Shown: one piece after another, positions 1 through 8,308 of the stretch
How positions within the stretch are numbered: position 1 is the stretch's first letter
Layout of the letters: each line of letters begins with the position of its first letter
NCBI GenBank assembly: GCA_020849475.1
Contig: JADLGE010000054.1
Location: forward strand, 1 to 53,357
Direction: 5' to 3'
DNA from: Gammaproteobacteria bacterium
GTDB lineage: Bacteria; Pseudomonadota; Gammaproteobacteria; Ga0077536
DNA length: 53,357 nucleotides
Notes under the pieces: generated by a model
What the model saw: only the letters and a program-made list of their open reading frames with translations
What the model was told of the DNA's origin: nothing
Database searches by the model: none
Made by a program: the position numbers and the translations under genes

Positions 1-180
1 AGTGTGGCCGACGGCGCGCGCACCTCGGTGTTTCTCGCCACGTCGCCGACGGTGGCCCACACCACGGGCGCCTATTTCGATCAGTGCCGCCAACGCGCCG
101 CCGACCGCCGCGCGCAGGACACGCGCCTGGTCGATGCCTTGTGGGATGCATCGCGCGAGCGCCTGGCACGCTGGCTGTAG
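1..180 (+). CDS. Short-chain dehydrogenase/reductase, C-terminal fragment (cut by window edge)
   Basis: The reading frame is open from base 1 to a TAG at 178-180 and gives the last 59 residues of a protein. The motif GARTSVFLATSP, followed by TGAYFDQC, is the usual C-terminal end of retinol-dehydrogenase/WWOX-like short-chain dehydrogenases, NAD(P)-dependent enzymes acting on alcohols or ketones. The Rossmann fold and the YxxxK catalytic residues lie outside the window, so the substrate is unknown. The stop codon falls inside the GTAGG arm of a 26-bp palindromic repeat that starts at 177. Family call from the C-terminal motif only. Confidence 0.72.
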   Translation, partial: SVADGARTSVFLATSPTVAHTTGAYFDQCRQRAADRRAQDTRLVDALWDASRERLARWL

Positions 181-284
181 GTGCGAATTCCTTCGCACAT
201 TCAAGCTGGCCTGTGCAGCGCAGGCGAGAGCCGAATATCAGAGTGAAGTCTGACATTCCAATGCGTGCATGAACTCGCATCTAC
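177..284. repeat. Three 26-bp modular palindromes (177-202, 233-258, 259-284)
   Basis: Unit 1 (177-202) has arm GTAGG, stem GTGCGAA/TTCGCAC and end arm CATTC, and its GTAGG contains the stop codon of the preceding dehydrogenase. Unit 2 (233-258) is a worn copy of the CAGACT-core type ending AGTCTGACATTC. Unit 3 (259-284) directly abuts it and is a worn GCGAAT-core copy ending in CTAC. Units 2 and 3 form a head-to-tail pair like the one at 36732-36783. The remaining bases of 181-368 hold no gene that I can see. Confidence 0.8.
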
Positions 285-368
285 AGGCAATGGCGCACAA
301 GGCTTGCGGCATGCATGCGAAGTGCAGACAATCGAAGGCACTTCGCCCATCCATTCGAGGAATGCTTC

Positions 369-650
369 ATGACCGCTTATGTCGTCGTCCATGCCACCGT
401 CAAGAATGCCGAGAAGCTCGCCGAGTACGGCGCCGCCGCGGCGCCGACCGTGGCCAGCTTTGGTGGTGAGTTCGTGTGCCGCGGCCCGAGCGAAGTGCTG
501 TCGGGCAGCAACCCCCATGGCGTGATGGTGATCCTGAAGTTTCCGGACCGCGCGACCGCCACCGCCTGGTACAACTCGCCCGCCTACCAGGCCGCGATTC
601 CGGCGCGCACTGAAGGCATGGACAGCGTGTTCATCCTCGGCGGCGAATAG
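369..650 (+). CDS. DUF1330 family small protein
   Basis: 93 residues beginning MTAYVVVHATVK. The ATG at 369 was chosen over an upstream in-frame ATG (315) because a GAGG ribosome site lies 8 bases before it and the family begins at this point. DUF1330 proteins are about 95 residues with a dimeric ferredoxin-like alpha+beta-barrel fold related to EthD and antibiotic-monooxygenase domains. The final strand region (SVFILGG) and the YNSPAYQA segment are typical of the family. No catalytic role has been established for it. It lies 21 bases before an esterase gene, so it probably shares a transcript with the catabolic genes that follow. Confidence 0.85.
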   Translation: MTAYVVVHATVKNAEKLAEYGAAAAPTVASFGGEFVCRGPSEVLSGSNPHGVMVILKFPDRATATAWYNSPAYQAAIPARTEGMDSVFILGGE

Positions 651-671
651 TCGTCGGCGACGCCACCAGCC

Positions 672-1607
672 ATGCCTCTCGATCCCCAATGTCAGGCCTT
701 GGTCGACGCCGCCGCACGCGCCGGTTCGCCCTTCGACAGCAATGATCCGCTTATGGCGCGGCGCGGCTACGATGCCGGCACCCTCGCCTATCGTCATGAC
801 ACGCCGCCCCTCGCGAGCGTTGCCAACCTGGTGTTCGCCGGCCCGGCCGACAATGTGCGGGTGCGTATTTATCGACCGCGCGATGCAGGCGCGCCGGCGC
901 CGGCCCTGATTTATTTCCACGGCGGCGGCTGGGTGGTCGGCAATCTCGAATCGCACGATCATCTGTGCCGCTATCTCGCCGCCAAGGCCGGTGTGGTGGT
1001 GGTGGCAGTCGATTATCGGCTCGCCCCGGAGCATAAATTTCCGGCCGCCTATGAAGACTGCCTGGCAGCGGTGCGCTGGGTGGCGGCCAGTGCCGAGGAA
1101 TTGGGGCTCGATGCCAAGCGTCTGGCGGTCGGCGGAGATTCCGCCGGCGGCAGCTTGGCGGCGGCCTGTGCGCTCGCCATCCGCGATGAAGCGTGGTCGA
1201 TGCTGCGCCTGCAGCTCCTGCTCTATCCGTCGACCAACTTCACCGCCGACACCGCCTCCATGCACGACAATGCGACGGGCTACCTGCTGACGCGCGATGC
1301 CATGGAGCAATTCATCGACTGGTATCTGCCGACCCGCATTGCGCGCACCGATCCGCGCGCCTCACCGCAGCTCGCACCGGATCACTCCGGCCTGCCGCCG
1401 GCCTGCATCCTGAGCGCGGAATTCGATCCCTTGCGCGATGAAGCCCACATCTATGCCGACACCCTCGAACGGGCGGGCGTGGCGGTGGAACGCAAGTGCT
1501 ACGAAGGCATGGTGCACGGCTTCATGCGCATGGGTGGGCGCGTGGATCGCGCACTGACCGCACTCGACGACGCGGCGGCGGCGCTGCGCCGTGCGTTGCG
1601 TGACTGA
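672..1607 (+). CDS. Alpha/beta hydrolase of the hormone-sensitive-lipase esterase family
   Basis: 311 residues, normal length for bacterial HSL (family IV) esterases. The oxyanion-hole motif HGGGW is at residues 83-87 and the nucleophile elbow GDSAGG at 155-160 (Ser157). The acid (EFDPLRDEA) and His (GMVHGFM) of the triad are visible near the C-terminus. There is no signal peptide, so it should be a cytoplasmic carboxylesterase on short-chain acyl esters. It sits 21 bases after the DUF1330 gene and 21 bases before an FAD monooxygenase, which suggests one operon. A role in cleaving an ester intermediate of a ring-oxidation route is inference. Confidence 0.9.
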   Translation: MPLDPQCQALVDAAARAGSPFDSNDPLMARRGYDAGTLAYRHDTPPLASVANLVFAGPADNVRVRIYRPRDAGAPAPALIYFHGGGWVVGNLESHDHLCRYLAAKAGVVVVAVDYRLAPEHKFPAAYEDCLAAVRWVAASAEELGLDAKRLAVGGDSAGGSLAAACALAIRDEAWSMLRLQLLLYPSTNFTADTASMHDNATGYLLTRDAMEQFIDWYLPTRIARTDPRASPQLAPDHSGLPPACILSAEFDPLRDEAHIYADTLERAGVAVERKCYEGMVHGFMRMGGRVDRALTALDDAAAALRRALRD

Positions 1608-1628
1608 ACTCCAGACGAGGTCGACAGC

Positions 1629-2858
1629 GTGACGCCGTCCGGCAGCGCCAAAGGCCGCGTCATCATCATCGGTGGTTCGATGGCCGGCCTGTTCGCCGCC
1701 GTCACCCTGCGCAGCCTGGGCTGGCAGGCCGACATTTACGAGCGCGCCGGCGAAGCGCTGGCCAATCGCGGCGCCGGCATCGCCACCCACGACGAACTCT
1801 ATGCCGCGGTGCGCGATGCGGGCATCGATCTGCGCGAAGAAATGGGGGTGCGCTCCAAGGGCCGCATCATGTTCGACCGCGATGGCAAGCTGCTCGGCCG
1901 CCACGACCTGCCGCAGATCATGACCTCGTGGGGACTCATCTATCGCTTTCTGCGCGCGCAGGTCGACGATGCGCGTTATCACAACGGCCACACGCTGTGC
2001 GGCATCGAGCATCACGGCGACAGCGTGGTGGCGGTATTCGAAAACGGCGCGCGCATCGAAGGCGACTGGCTGCTCGGCGCCGACGGCACCCGTTCCAGCG
2101 TGCGCGCCATCGTCGCACCCGAAGCGCCGGCGCAGTACTGCGGCTACTTCGGCTGGCGCGGTCTCATCGACGAAGCGCTGGTGCCGGCGCCAGTGCTCGC
2201 CGACTTCGACCAGCGCATGGCTTTCGGCATGGCGCCCGGCGGCCATTGGCTGGGTTACCTGGTGGCCGGCCCCGATGATGCCTTGCAGCCCGGCCAGCGC
2301 TGGTACAACTGGGGCTGGTATCGCACCGCCACGGCCGCGACTTTGCGCGACCACCTGACCGATGCCAGCGGTCGCCATCACGAGAACGGCATTCCGCACG
2401 ATCTTATTCGCGGCGAATTGATCGAGGCCCTGCGCAAGGAGGCCCACGCTTACCTGCCGCCGCAGGTGCAAAGCGTCGTCGACGCCACCGCGCGGCCGTT
2501 CCTGCAAGGCATCTACGATTTTTGCGCGCCGCGTTTCCTGTATGAGCGCGTGGCGCTGCTCGGCGATGCGGCCGCCACTGCGCGGCCCCATTGCGGCATG
2601 GGCGTGTCGAAGGCAGCGGTCGATGCCGCGACGTTCGCGCGCGCGCTCGACGAAGGCGGCGCGGCACTCGAAGCATGGCAGGATGCACGCCTCGCCTATG
2701 CACGTCAGACCGTGGCCTGGAGCCGCGATCTCGGTAGCTACATCGGTCCCCAATACGACGATGCCCTGCAGCGCGCCAAGGGCGCACATCATCAACGTCC
2801 GGCCGTGCTGCTCGGCGCGACCGCCGCCAGCGACTATCAGCGTTACGTCTACCGGTAA
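1629..2858 (+). CDS. FAD-dependent monooxygenase (aromatic hydroxylase type)
   Basis: 409 residues from a GTG start. The N-terminal dinucleotide-binding motif is GGSMAGL (residues 15-21), the variant seen in 2,6-dihydroxypyridine hydroxylase-like enzymes. The DG motif is present as GADGTRSSVR and the FAD-ribityl GD motif as LLGDAAATARPHCGMG. This makes it a group A flavoprotein hydroxylase using NAD(P)H and oxygen. The GTG is preceded by GAGG 10 bases upstream, and no better ATG exists. With the esterase before it and the dienelactone hydrolase after it, it looks like part of a heteroaromatic or phenolic degradation module. The substrate cannot be read from the sequence. Confidence 0.88.
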   Translation: MTPSGSAKGRVIIIGGSMAGLFAAVTLRSLGWQADIYERAGEALANRGAGIATHDELYAAVRDAGIDLREEMGVRSKGRIMFDRDGKLLGRHDLPQIMTSWGLIYRFLRAQVDDARYHNGHTLCGIEHHGDSVVAVFENGARIEGDWLLGADGTRSSVRAIVAPEAPAQYCGYFGWRGLIDEALVPAPVLADFDQRMAFGMAPGGHWLGYLVAGPDDALQPGQRWYNWGWYRTATAATLRDHLTDASGRHHENGIPHDLIRGELIEALRKEAHAYLPPQVQSVVDATARPFLQGIYDFCAPRFLYERVALLGDAAATARPHCGMGVSKAAVDAATFARALDEGGAALEAWQDARLAYARQTVAWSRDLGSYIGPQYDDALQRAKGAHHQRPAVLLGATAASDYQRYVYR

Positions 2859-2882
2859 TCAGTTCGCGGGCAGGCGCAGGGC

Positions 2883-2888
2883 TATACT
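2883..2888 (+). promoter_or_regulatory. Candidate -10 box (TATACT) before the dienelactone hydrolase
   Basis: TATACT lies 45 bases before the ATG at 2933, in the 74-base gap after the monooxygenase. No matching -35 hexamer is seen. TATACT also occurs before the genes at 12505, 18346 and 48208, which supports its use as a -10 form in this genome. Sequence match only. Confidence 0.35.
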
Positions 2889-2932
2889 GCCAAGCACGCA
2901 CTCCCCCCAATCCAGCCACGGAGAAGTGATTC

Positions 2933-3637
2933 ATGGCAAATGTTGAACTGACTGCGGCCGACGGTTTCAAGCTCGGCGCCTATGTGGCCAAACCCAAGGG
3001 CGATGCCCATGGCGGCGTGGTGGTGATTCAAGAGATCTTCGGCGTCAACCATCACATCCGCGCCGTCGTCGATGGCTATGCCGCGGCCGGTTATGTCGCC
3101 ATCGCCCCACAGATCTTCGATCGCGTGGAGCGCGGCGTCGAACTCGGCTACACCGCGCAGCCGGATTTCGACAAGGGCCTGCGCATCGCCTTTCATGATC
3201 TCAAGATCCCGGACACCCTGCTCGATCTGCAGGCGGCCATCGACCATGTCGCCAGGTATGGCCGCGTGGGCGTGGTCGGCTATTGCTTTGGCGGCCTGCT
3301 CACCTGGCTTGCCGCCTGCGAACTCGACAAGGTCGCGGTGGCGTCCTGCTACTACGGCGGCGGCACCGCCAAGGAAGCCCAGCGCCACGCGCGTTGCCCG
3401 GTGATGATGCACTTCGGTGAGAAAGACAAGCACATCCCCATGAGCGAGGTCGACACCATCCGCAACGCACAGCCCGACGTACAAATCTTCGTCTATGACG
3501 CCGACCACGGCTTCAACTGCGATGAGCGCGCGAGCTACGACGAAACCAGCGCCTCGATTGCGCTCGATCGCACCTTGAATTTCTTCGAGAAGCACATGAA
3601 CTTCGACCCGGATTCGACGGTGGTGATGCCGCGCTGA
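2933..3637 (+). CDS. Dienelactone hydrolase family protein
   Basis: 234 residues, the usual length of the family. The Cys-type nucleophile elbow GYCFGG puts the nucleophile at Cys118. Asp165 (in GEKDKH) and His192 (in DADHGF) complete the triad, and Glu34 of EIFGVN is the residue that holds the nucleophile in the resting enzyme. Dienelactone hydrolases open 4-carboxymethylenebutenolide to maleylacetate, but many members act on other lactones or esters. GGAGAAG lies 7 bases before the ATG. It is the last gene of the + strand run and ends 28 bases before a 26-bp palindrome. Confidence 0.9.
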   Translation: MANVELTAADGFKLGAYVAKPKGDAHGGVVVIQEIFGVNHHIRAVVDGYAAAGYVAIAPQIFDRVERGVELGYTAQPDFDKGLRIAFHDLKIPDTLLDLQAAIDHVARYGRVGVVGYCFGGLLTWLAACELDKVAVASCYYGGGTAKEAQRHARCPVMMHFGEKDKHIPMSEVDTIRNAQPDVQIFVYDADHGFNCDERASYDETSASIALDRTLNFFEKHMNFDPDSTVVMPR

Positions 3638-3665
3638 GGCGCGACACGGAGCGATGCAGATATTT

Positions 3666-3691
3666 GTGGGTCAGACTTCAGTCTGACCCAC
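3666..3691. repeat. 26-bp palindrome, GTGGG arms on both sides, CAGACT core
   Basis: A perfect inverted repeat of arm GTGGG, T, core CAGACT, centre TC, then the exact complement. Pairing extends two more bases on each side to 3664-3693. It lies between the convergent dienelactone hydrolase (+) and lipoprotein (-) genes and could act as a bidirectional terminator, although it lacks a long T run. Confidence 0.85.
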
Positions 3692-3699
3692 AAGAAAGA

Positions 3700-4665
3700 T
3701 CACGGCGCGCGCAGAAAGCGGAACGTCAGCGGATAACGGAAGCGGTGCCCGGCGCGGGCCTGCGTGGCCGCCTCGATGCTCATCACCACCTGCAACAGCA
3801 GCACCAGCGGCAACATCAGGAAGCCGATGAAGGCCATGCTCAAGGTGAAGGCTATCAAGAGATAGACCAGTATCGACAACTGGAAATTGAGCGCTTCGCG
3901 GCCGTGCTCTTCGACGAACGCCGAGGTCTGGCGCTTGCGTAACCAGTGCGCCGCCATCACCAGCAGGTGCGCGAGCGGCAGCGGGTAGAACAGCAGCCCG
4001 AGCAGATGTCCGCGGCGAGCGAGACCGCGTTCTGCCGGTTCCACCACCGACTGCGGCGTTGGCGGCGTGGGATTGCCGAGCAGGGTCAGCACGCCGACCA
4101 GCGCGGCTATCCAGCCCGCCAGCAGCATGAACACGCCGAAGGTCACGCCCACCGCGTAATCGCCGATGCCGTCGTTGACGGTCACCTCGGCCTTGTCCAG
4201 CACCGCGCCGTCATCGCGCTGCGCCGCGAGCGTGGCATCGAGCACGATGCGGCCGTCGGCCGGCGCCATGAATTTCGCGAAATCGTAATGCAGGGTCAAA
4301 TGGCCGTCGCCGGCCTTGGCGATGCGCGCATGCTGCTGTCGCGCGCTCGATTGCGCGGTGTTGCGCGTTTCCTCGAGCAGCACACGGCCCTGGCTGTCGC
4401 GCACACTGACGGTGGCCGGCACCGCCAACGCCTTGGTGGCGGCCGGCTGCTCAGCCGCCTTCAATGCCACCAGCAAGGCGACCCGCGCATGACGCCCCGG
4501 CTCGACTTCGATGCCGACCGCCTGCAAGGGCGCGGCGGGCGACAGGGCCAGCACGCGCGGCGGATGGCCGTGCCAGGTGCGCCACGCGGCGCTGCCCAGC
4601 GGCGCGCAGCTGCCGAGGGTGCAGGCGATGCCGACGACGGCGGCGAACAATGCTTTGCGATTCAT
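3700..4665 (-). CDS. Putative lipoprotein with C-terminal DUF4870-like membrane domain
   Basis: 321 residues if started at MNRKALF (4665). That start gives a lipoprotein signal with lipobox LGSC (Cys20). An upstream ATG at 4686 is also possible, and neither has a clear ribosome site. The middle is a soluble beta-rich region of about 150 residues. A hydrophobic segment (FGVFMLLAGWIAALVGVLTL) follows. The C-terminal part, with EEHGREALNFQLS and two hydrophobic stretches, matches the DUF4870/Tic20-like domain. The function is unknown. A lipid-anchored N-terminus joined to an inner-membrane domain is unusual, so the lipobox may be coincidental and the segment a plain signal anchor. Confidence 0.7.
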   Translation of the reverse strand: MNRKALFAAVVGIACTLGSCAPLGSAAWRTWHGHPPRVLALSPAAPLQAVGIEVEPGRHARVALLVALKAAEQPAATKALAVPATVSVRDSQGRVLLEETRNTAQSSARQQHARIAKAGDGHLTLHYDFAKFMAPADGRIVLDATLAAQRDDGAVLDKAEVTVNDGIGDYAVGVTFGVFMLLAGWIAALVGVLTLLGNPTPPTPQSVVEPAERGLARRGHLLGLLFYPLPLAHLLVMAAHWLRKRQTSAFVEEHGREALNFQLSILVYLLIAFTLSMAFIGFLMLPLVLLLQVVMSIEAATQARAGHRFRYPLTFRFLRAP

Positions 4666-4849
4666 ACGGGCGACGGCGACATTCATGGCGCGGCATTGTA
4701 GGGGATAAGTCCGCCACGGCACGCGGTCGACGCGCGTTCGTCATTCGCGCATCATTCGCCCCAATACGGCGACCTTCCCGACGCGTCCCCAATTCATCCC
4801 GTGTGCACACCAATGCCTGTGCCACCGAGTTTTGTCCCGACTTCACACC

Positions 4850-6493
4850 ATGACCAATACCTCCTCCCCGACCCACGACACGCGCGGCTGGTGGGATCGC
4901 AATGTGTTCGCGCTCGGCCGCGAAATGCGTCTGTCCTATCTGCCACCGTTGATGGTGTACGTGGCCGCCGGCATTTCCGGTCTGACCGGCATCGTCGGCA
5001 CCTTCTTCGTGAAAAGTTATCTCGGCCTGTCGGCGGAATTTCTCGCCGCGCTCGGCTTCTGGGCCGGCCTGCCGTGGGCCCTGAAGATGCCACTCGGCCA
5101 CCTGGTCGATTTGATGTGGAAATGGAAGGGCGCGCTGGTGGTATTGGGCGCGACGCTGATCGCGCTCAGCCTCGGCATCATGATTGGCCTGTTGTCGGCG
5201 CCCGATGCCATGCGCGCGGTGATGCCGGCCGAAGCCTGGTATGTGCTGACCGCGCTATTGGCGCCCATCGGCTACGTGATCCAGGACGTGGTGGCCGATG
5301 CCATGACGGTTGAAGCAGTGCCGCGCGTCGACGCCGACGGTCACGCCATCCCCAACGAACAGCGCACGCTCATGCACACCACCATGCAGACGCTCGGCCG
5401 CGTCGCCATCATCGCTGGCGGCGTGCTGGTGTCGCTGGTCAACGTGGTGCTGCTGGCCGGCGTCGAGAGTCTGCCGGCCGACGGCAAGCTCGCCGCTTAC
5501 CTGCGCATCTATGAATACGCGCTCCTGATCCCGGTGGTGTCGGTGCTGGGCGTGGCGCTGGCCGGGCGCATTCGCGCGCGCGACGAGCGACGCCTCGCGG
5601 CGCGTGGTTTCAGCGCCGGCCAGATTGAAAACCTCATGAGCGTGCACGGCGAACAGCCGGATGTGAATTGGGCGATTCTGCTCGGTGGCCTGGGCTTCGC
5701 CTGCGTGTCGCTGGCCGTCGGTCTCGGCCAGGTGCCGGGCGCGCAGGAAATCGTGTTCGGCGCCTCGCTCACCATCGTGCTGTTCCTGATGTGGCGGTTG
5801 CTCGGCGCCCTCGAACCCGAAGCCCGCGCGACGTTGGTCGGCACCGCGGTCGTGATCTTCGTGTTTCGCGCCATGCCCGGGCCCGGGCCCGGCTCCACTT
5901 GGTGGATGATCGACCAGCTCCATTTCGACGAATCGTTTCTGGCGCGCCTGTCGGCCATCGCCAATGTGCTGACCCTCGCCGGTCTGTTCCTGTTCCGACG
6001 CTTGATGGCCGAGCGCTCCATCACCACCATTGTCGCGTTCCTGACCATCGCCGGCACACTGCTGTCGCTGCCAGTGATCGGCATGTATCACGGTTTGCAT
6101 GAATGGACCGCCGCGCACACCGGCGGCGTGGTCGATGCACGCTTCATCGCCCTGGTCGACACCGCGCTGGAATCACCGCTGGGCCAGATCTCGATGGTGC
6201 CGATGCTGGCCTGGATAGCACGCTCGGCGCCCGACAATCTCAAGGCCACCTATTTCGCGGTGATGGCGTCCTTCACCAACCTCGCGCTGTCGGCGTCGCA
6301 ACTCGGCACCAAGTATTTGAACCAGGTGTTCGAAGTCACGCGTCAGGTGACAGACCCCAAGACCCAGGCCATCACCGTGCCCGCCGATTACACCCAGCTC
6401 GGCGATCTTTTGTTGAGCTCAACGGTGATAGGTTTGCTGGTGCCGCTGGCGGCGATTGTGCTGGTGCGCATGCTGGCCTTGCGCAGCGCGTGA
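4850..6493 (+). CDS. MFS-type membrane transporter
   Basis: About 547 residues with 12-14 hydrophobic segments, longer than a standard MFS protein of 400-450. The first half carries GFWAGLPWALKMPLGHLVD, in the place where BT1/folate-biopterin and related transporters carry an acidic A-motif variant. A long loop near residue 240 (RARDERRLAARGF) separates two halves. The ATG at 4850 is preferred to a TTG at 4832, and there is no strong ribosome site. The substrate is not predictable. It is divergent from the lipoprotein gene, and its 3' end faces the hvf-like cluster across two palindromes. Confidence 0.75.
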   Translation: MTNTSSPTHDTRGWWDRNVFALGREMRLSYLPPLMVYVAAGISGLTGIVGTFFVKSYLGLSAEFLAALGFWAGLPWALKMPLGHLVDLMWKWKGALVVLGATLIALSLGIMIGLLSAPDAMRAVMPAEAWYVLTALLAPIGYVIQDVVADAMTVEAVPRVDADGHAIPNEQRTLMHTTMQTLGRVAIIAGGVLVSLVNVVLLAGVESLPADGKLAAYLRIYEYALLIPVVSVLGVALAGRIRARDERRLAARGFSAGQIENLMSVHGEQPDVNWAILLGGLGFACVSLAVGLGQVPGAQEIVFGASLTIVLFLMWRLLGALEPEARATLVGTAVVIFVFRAMPGPGPGSTWWMIDQLHFDESFLARLSAIANVLTLAGLFLFRRLMAERSITTIVAFLTIAGTLLSLPVIGMYHGLHEWTAAHTGGVVDARFIALVDTALESPLGQISMVPMLAWIARSAPDNLKATYFAVMASFTNLALSASQLGTKYLNQVFEVTRQVTDPKTQAITVPADYTQLGDLLLSSTVIGLLVPLAAIVLVRMLALRSA

Positions 6494-6537
6494 GCTGGCG
6501 ATGAAAAGCACGGGTCCTTCGCGCGACGCGCCTCCCT

Positions 6538-6609
6538 GAATGTCAGACTGAAACCTGACCCACACCAGGGCTGCTTGATTTTTGTGGGTCAGACTTCAGT
6601 CTGACATTC
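6538..6609. repeat. Two 26-bp palindromes with mixed arms (6538-6563, 6584-6609)
   Basis: Unit 1 has arm GAATG on the left and CCCAC on the right, with a slightly mismatched CAGACT core. Unit 2 has GTGGG on the left and CATTC on the right with a perfect CAGACT/AGTCTG core. Each is a hybrid of two arm types, in mirror orientation to the other. The stop codon of the - strand hvfC-like gene (6608-6610) is read from the GAATG arm of unit 2. They fill the convergent gap 6494-6607. Confidence 0.85.
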
Positions 6610-7399
6610 AGAGCGAGCGCTCGCGCGCCCCCAGCACCACATGGCGCTTGCGCAAATCTTCGAGAATCTCACTACCCGCTCGTACGAAATCGTCGTCACA
6701 GGGCTGCCCAAGCTCGGCGGCGAGCGCTTCAAGCACGAGACCACCACAGGCGTGCGCCCCGCCATCCAGCAGTTCCAGCAGTCGCGCCGTCACCGCGTTC
6801 AATTCGAGATAACCGACGCGGTCGTCGAGATCGCGCCAGGCGACGAGATAAGTCGGTGACTCCGCCGCTGGCGCCAGCGGCGCTTCGTCGCGATAGCGCT
6901 GCACGGGGTGTTGATAGCTCAGCATCCACAGCAGCGGGTTCAGCACCGGCAGGCCGTCCATGATGCAGCCGTCACGCTCGATGCCGTCCAGCTCAATCTC
7001 GGTCGTATCTATCGACAGTGCGTAGTCCACCCACTCCCAGTGGGCGAGTTCCAGCAGGTAGGGCGGGTCATCGGCGGCGGGCGCGCGCTGCTCGAGAAAA
7101 TTCAGGAACTCGCGCGGCATGGACTGGAACAAGGGGTCATGCAGATCATGATCGCGGAAAAATTCGCGCGCCAGTGCAAGCCACTGACACTCGGGCAGTC
7201 GCGACTTCAGCACCGGAAACATATTGCCCATCACCCGCTCGACGTTGCCGAACACCAGCTGTGCATAGAGCTGCATGCGCTCGAGCGGAATCGATGGCGG
7301 CGGCGTGCGATGTTGCGGGTCGCGGACGTAGTCGGTGAAGGCCTGCTGGAAAGCCAGCAGGCTTGCACTGTTGCCATTCATGACGACGGCTTCAGACAT
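6608..7399 (-). CDS. hvfC: HvfC/BufC-like DUF2063 protein, partner of an MNIO RiPP enzyme
   Basis: 263 residues. The N-terminal DUF2063 domain is recognised from the LLAFQQAFTDYV start and the LQLYAQLVFGNV-like segment (here RMQLYAQLVFGNVERV). The C-terminal half has the winged-helix-like region typical of HvfC/BufC. In MNIO clusters this protein acts with the DUF692 enzyme, probably by binding the leader of the precursor peptide. Its start overlaps the end of hvfB by 8 bases, so the two are translationally coupled. The stop codon lies in a palindrome arm. Family assignment is firm. The role is by analogy with MbnC, HvfC and BufC. Confidence 0.85.
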   Translation of the reverse strand: MSEAVVMNGNSASLLAFQQAFTDYVRDPQHRTPPPSIPLERMQLYAQLVFGNVERVMGNMFPVLKSRLPECQWLALAREFFRDHDLHDPLFQSMPREFLNFLEQRAPAADDPPYLLELAHWEWVDYALSIDTTEIELDGIERDGCIMDGLPVLNPLLWMLSYQHPVQRYRDEAPLAPAAESPTYLVAWRDLDDRVGYLELNAVTARLLELLDGGAHACGGLVLEALAAELGQPCDDDFVRAGSEILEDLRKRHVVLGARERSL

Positions 7400-8267
7400 G
7401 GGCGAGCCTCCGGGCGCGCGCACGGGCGTGGTGCGCGAAGTGATGGGCCTGACTGGCTTCGATGATCTCGACTTCCTTGACCGCTTCGGCCAAGGGTGGA
7501 ATATCGAAGTCACGCTCGAGCAAGGTCGGGAACACGCCGTGTTCGGCATAGGCGAGAGTGAGCAGCTGCCACACCGGCTCGATGACATCGGCGCCGTGGG
7601 TGTCGATGCGCAGATGCTCCGATTCATAATGGTGGCCGGCGACATGCGCGTAGGCGATGCGCTCGCCGGGCACGGCGCGCACGAAGGCGGCCGCGTCGTA
7701 ACCATGATTGATGCTGTTGACGTAGATGTTGTTGATGTCGAGATGCAGCAGGCAGTCCGCTTCGCTGAGCACCGCGTTCAGAAATTCGATTTCCGTCAGC
7801 TCGGTGCCGGGCTGTGCGTAGTAGGAGACATTCTCCACCGCCATGCGCATGCCGAGCACATCCTGCGCCTGGCGAATGCGCGCCGCGACATGGCGCACGG
7901 TCTCGCCGGTGAAGGGCAAGGGCATCAAGTCGTAGAGGTGCGCGTGGTCGCCGCAGTAGCTCAGGTGCTCGGAGTAGAAGCGCGCATCGATATCAGCGAG
8001 GAAACTGCGCAGCTTGCCGAGGAAGGCGACATCGAGCGGCGCATAACCGCCGAGATTCAACGCCAGCCCATGGCAGACCAAAGGCACGCGCTCGGCCAGC
8101 TTGCGAAATTTGCGGCCGCCGGCGCCGCCCACTTCCATCCAGTTTTCCGGCGCCACCTCCATGAAAGAAATGGCGGCCGGCACGTCGACAAGCAAATCGT
8201 CGAAATGCACACGTCGCAAACCGAGACCGGCACTGTCGCGCGGCAAAGATGGTGGTTTCCTGGTCAT
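7392..8267 (-). CDS. hvfB: DUF692 family multinuclear non-haem iron oxidase (MNIO), HvfB/BufB-like
   Basis: 291 residues in a TIM-barrel family (MbnB, TglH, HvfB, BufB) that oxidatively modifies cysteine or other residues in small peptides. Candidate iron ligands are visible in order: the Glu of FMEVAPENW, His in YSEHLSYCGD, Glu in VENVSYY, Asp/Asn/His in DINNIYVNSINHGYD, His in HVAGHHYE and DTHGADV. A GAGGG ribosome site lies 8 bases before the ATG at 8267. It sits 41 bases after the Cys-repeat precursor gene and overlaps hvfC. By family it should convert precursor cysteines to a heterocycle such as thiooxazole. That product is inference. Confidence 0.9.
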   Translation of the reverse strand: MTRKPPSLPRDSAGLGLRRVHFDDLLVDVPAAISFMEVAPENWMEVGGAGGRKFRKLAERVPLVCHGLALNLGGYAPLDVAFLGKLRSFLADIDARFYSEHLSYCGDHAHLYDLMPLPFTGETVRHVAARIRQAQDVLGMRMAVENVSYYAQPGTELTEIEFLNAVLSEADCLLHLDINNIYVNSINHGYDAAAFVRAVPGERIAYAHVAGHHYESEHLRIDTHGADVIEPVWQLLTLAYAEHGVFPTLLERDFDIPPLAEAVKEVEIIEASQAHHFAHHARARARRLAHV

Positions 8268-8308
8268 CAAGGCGCCCTCGTGGCAGTGCAGGTCATGGGC
8301 AAAAAGAC

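Noticed and set aside
177..284. Repeated palindromes as a CRISPR array
   Set aside because: Units are scattered through 50 kb, not regularly spaced with unique spacers, and there are no cas genes.
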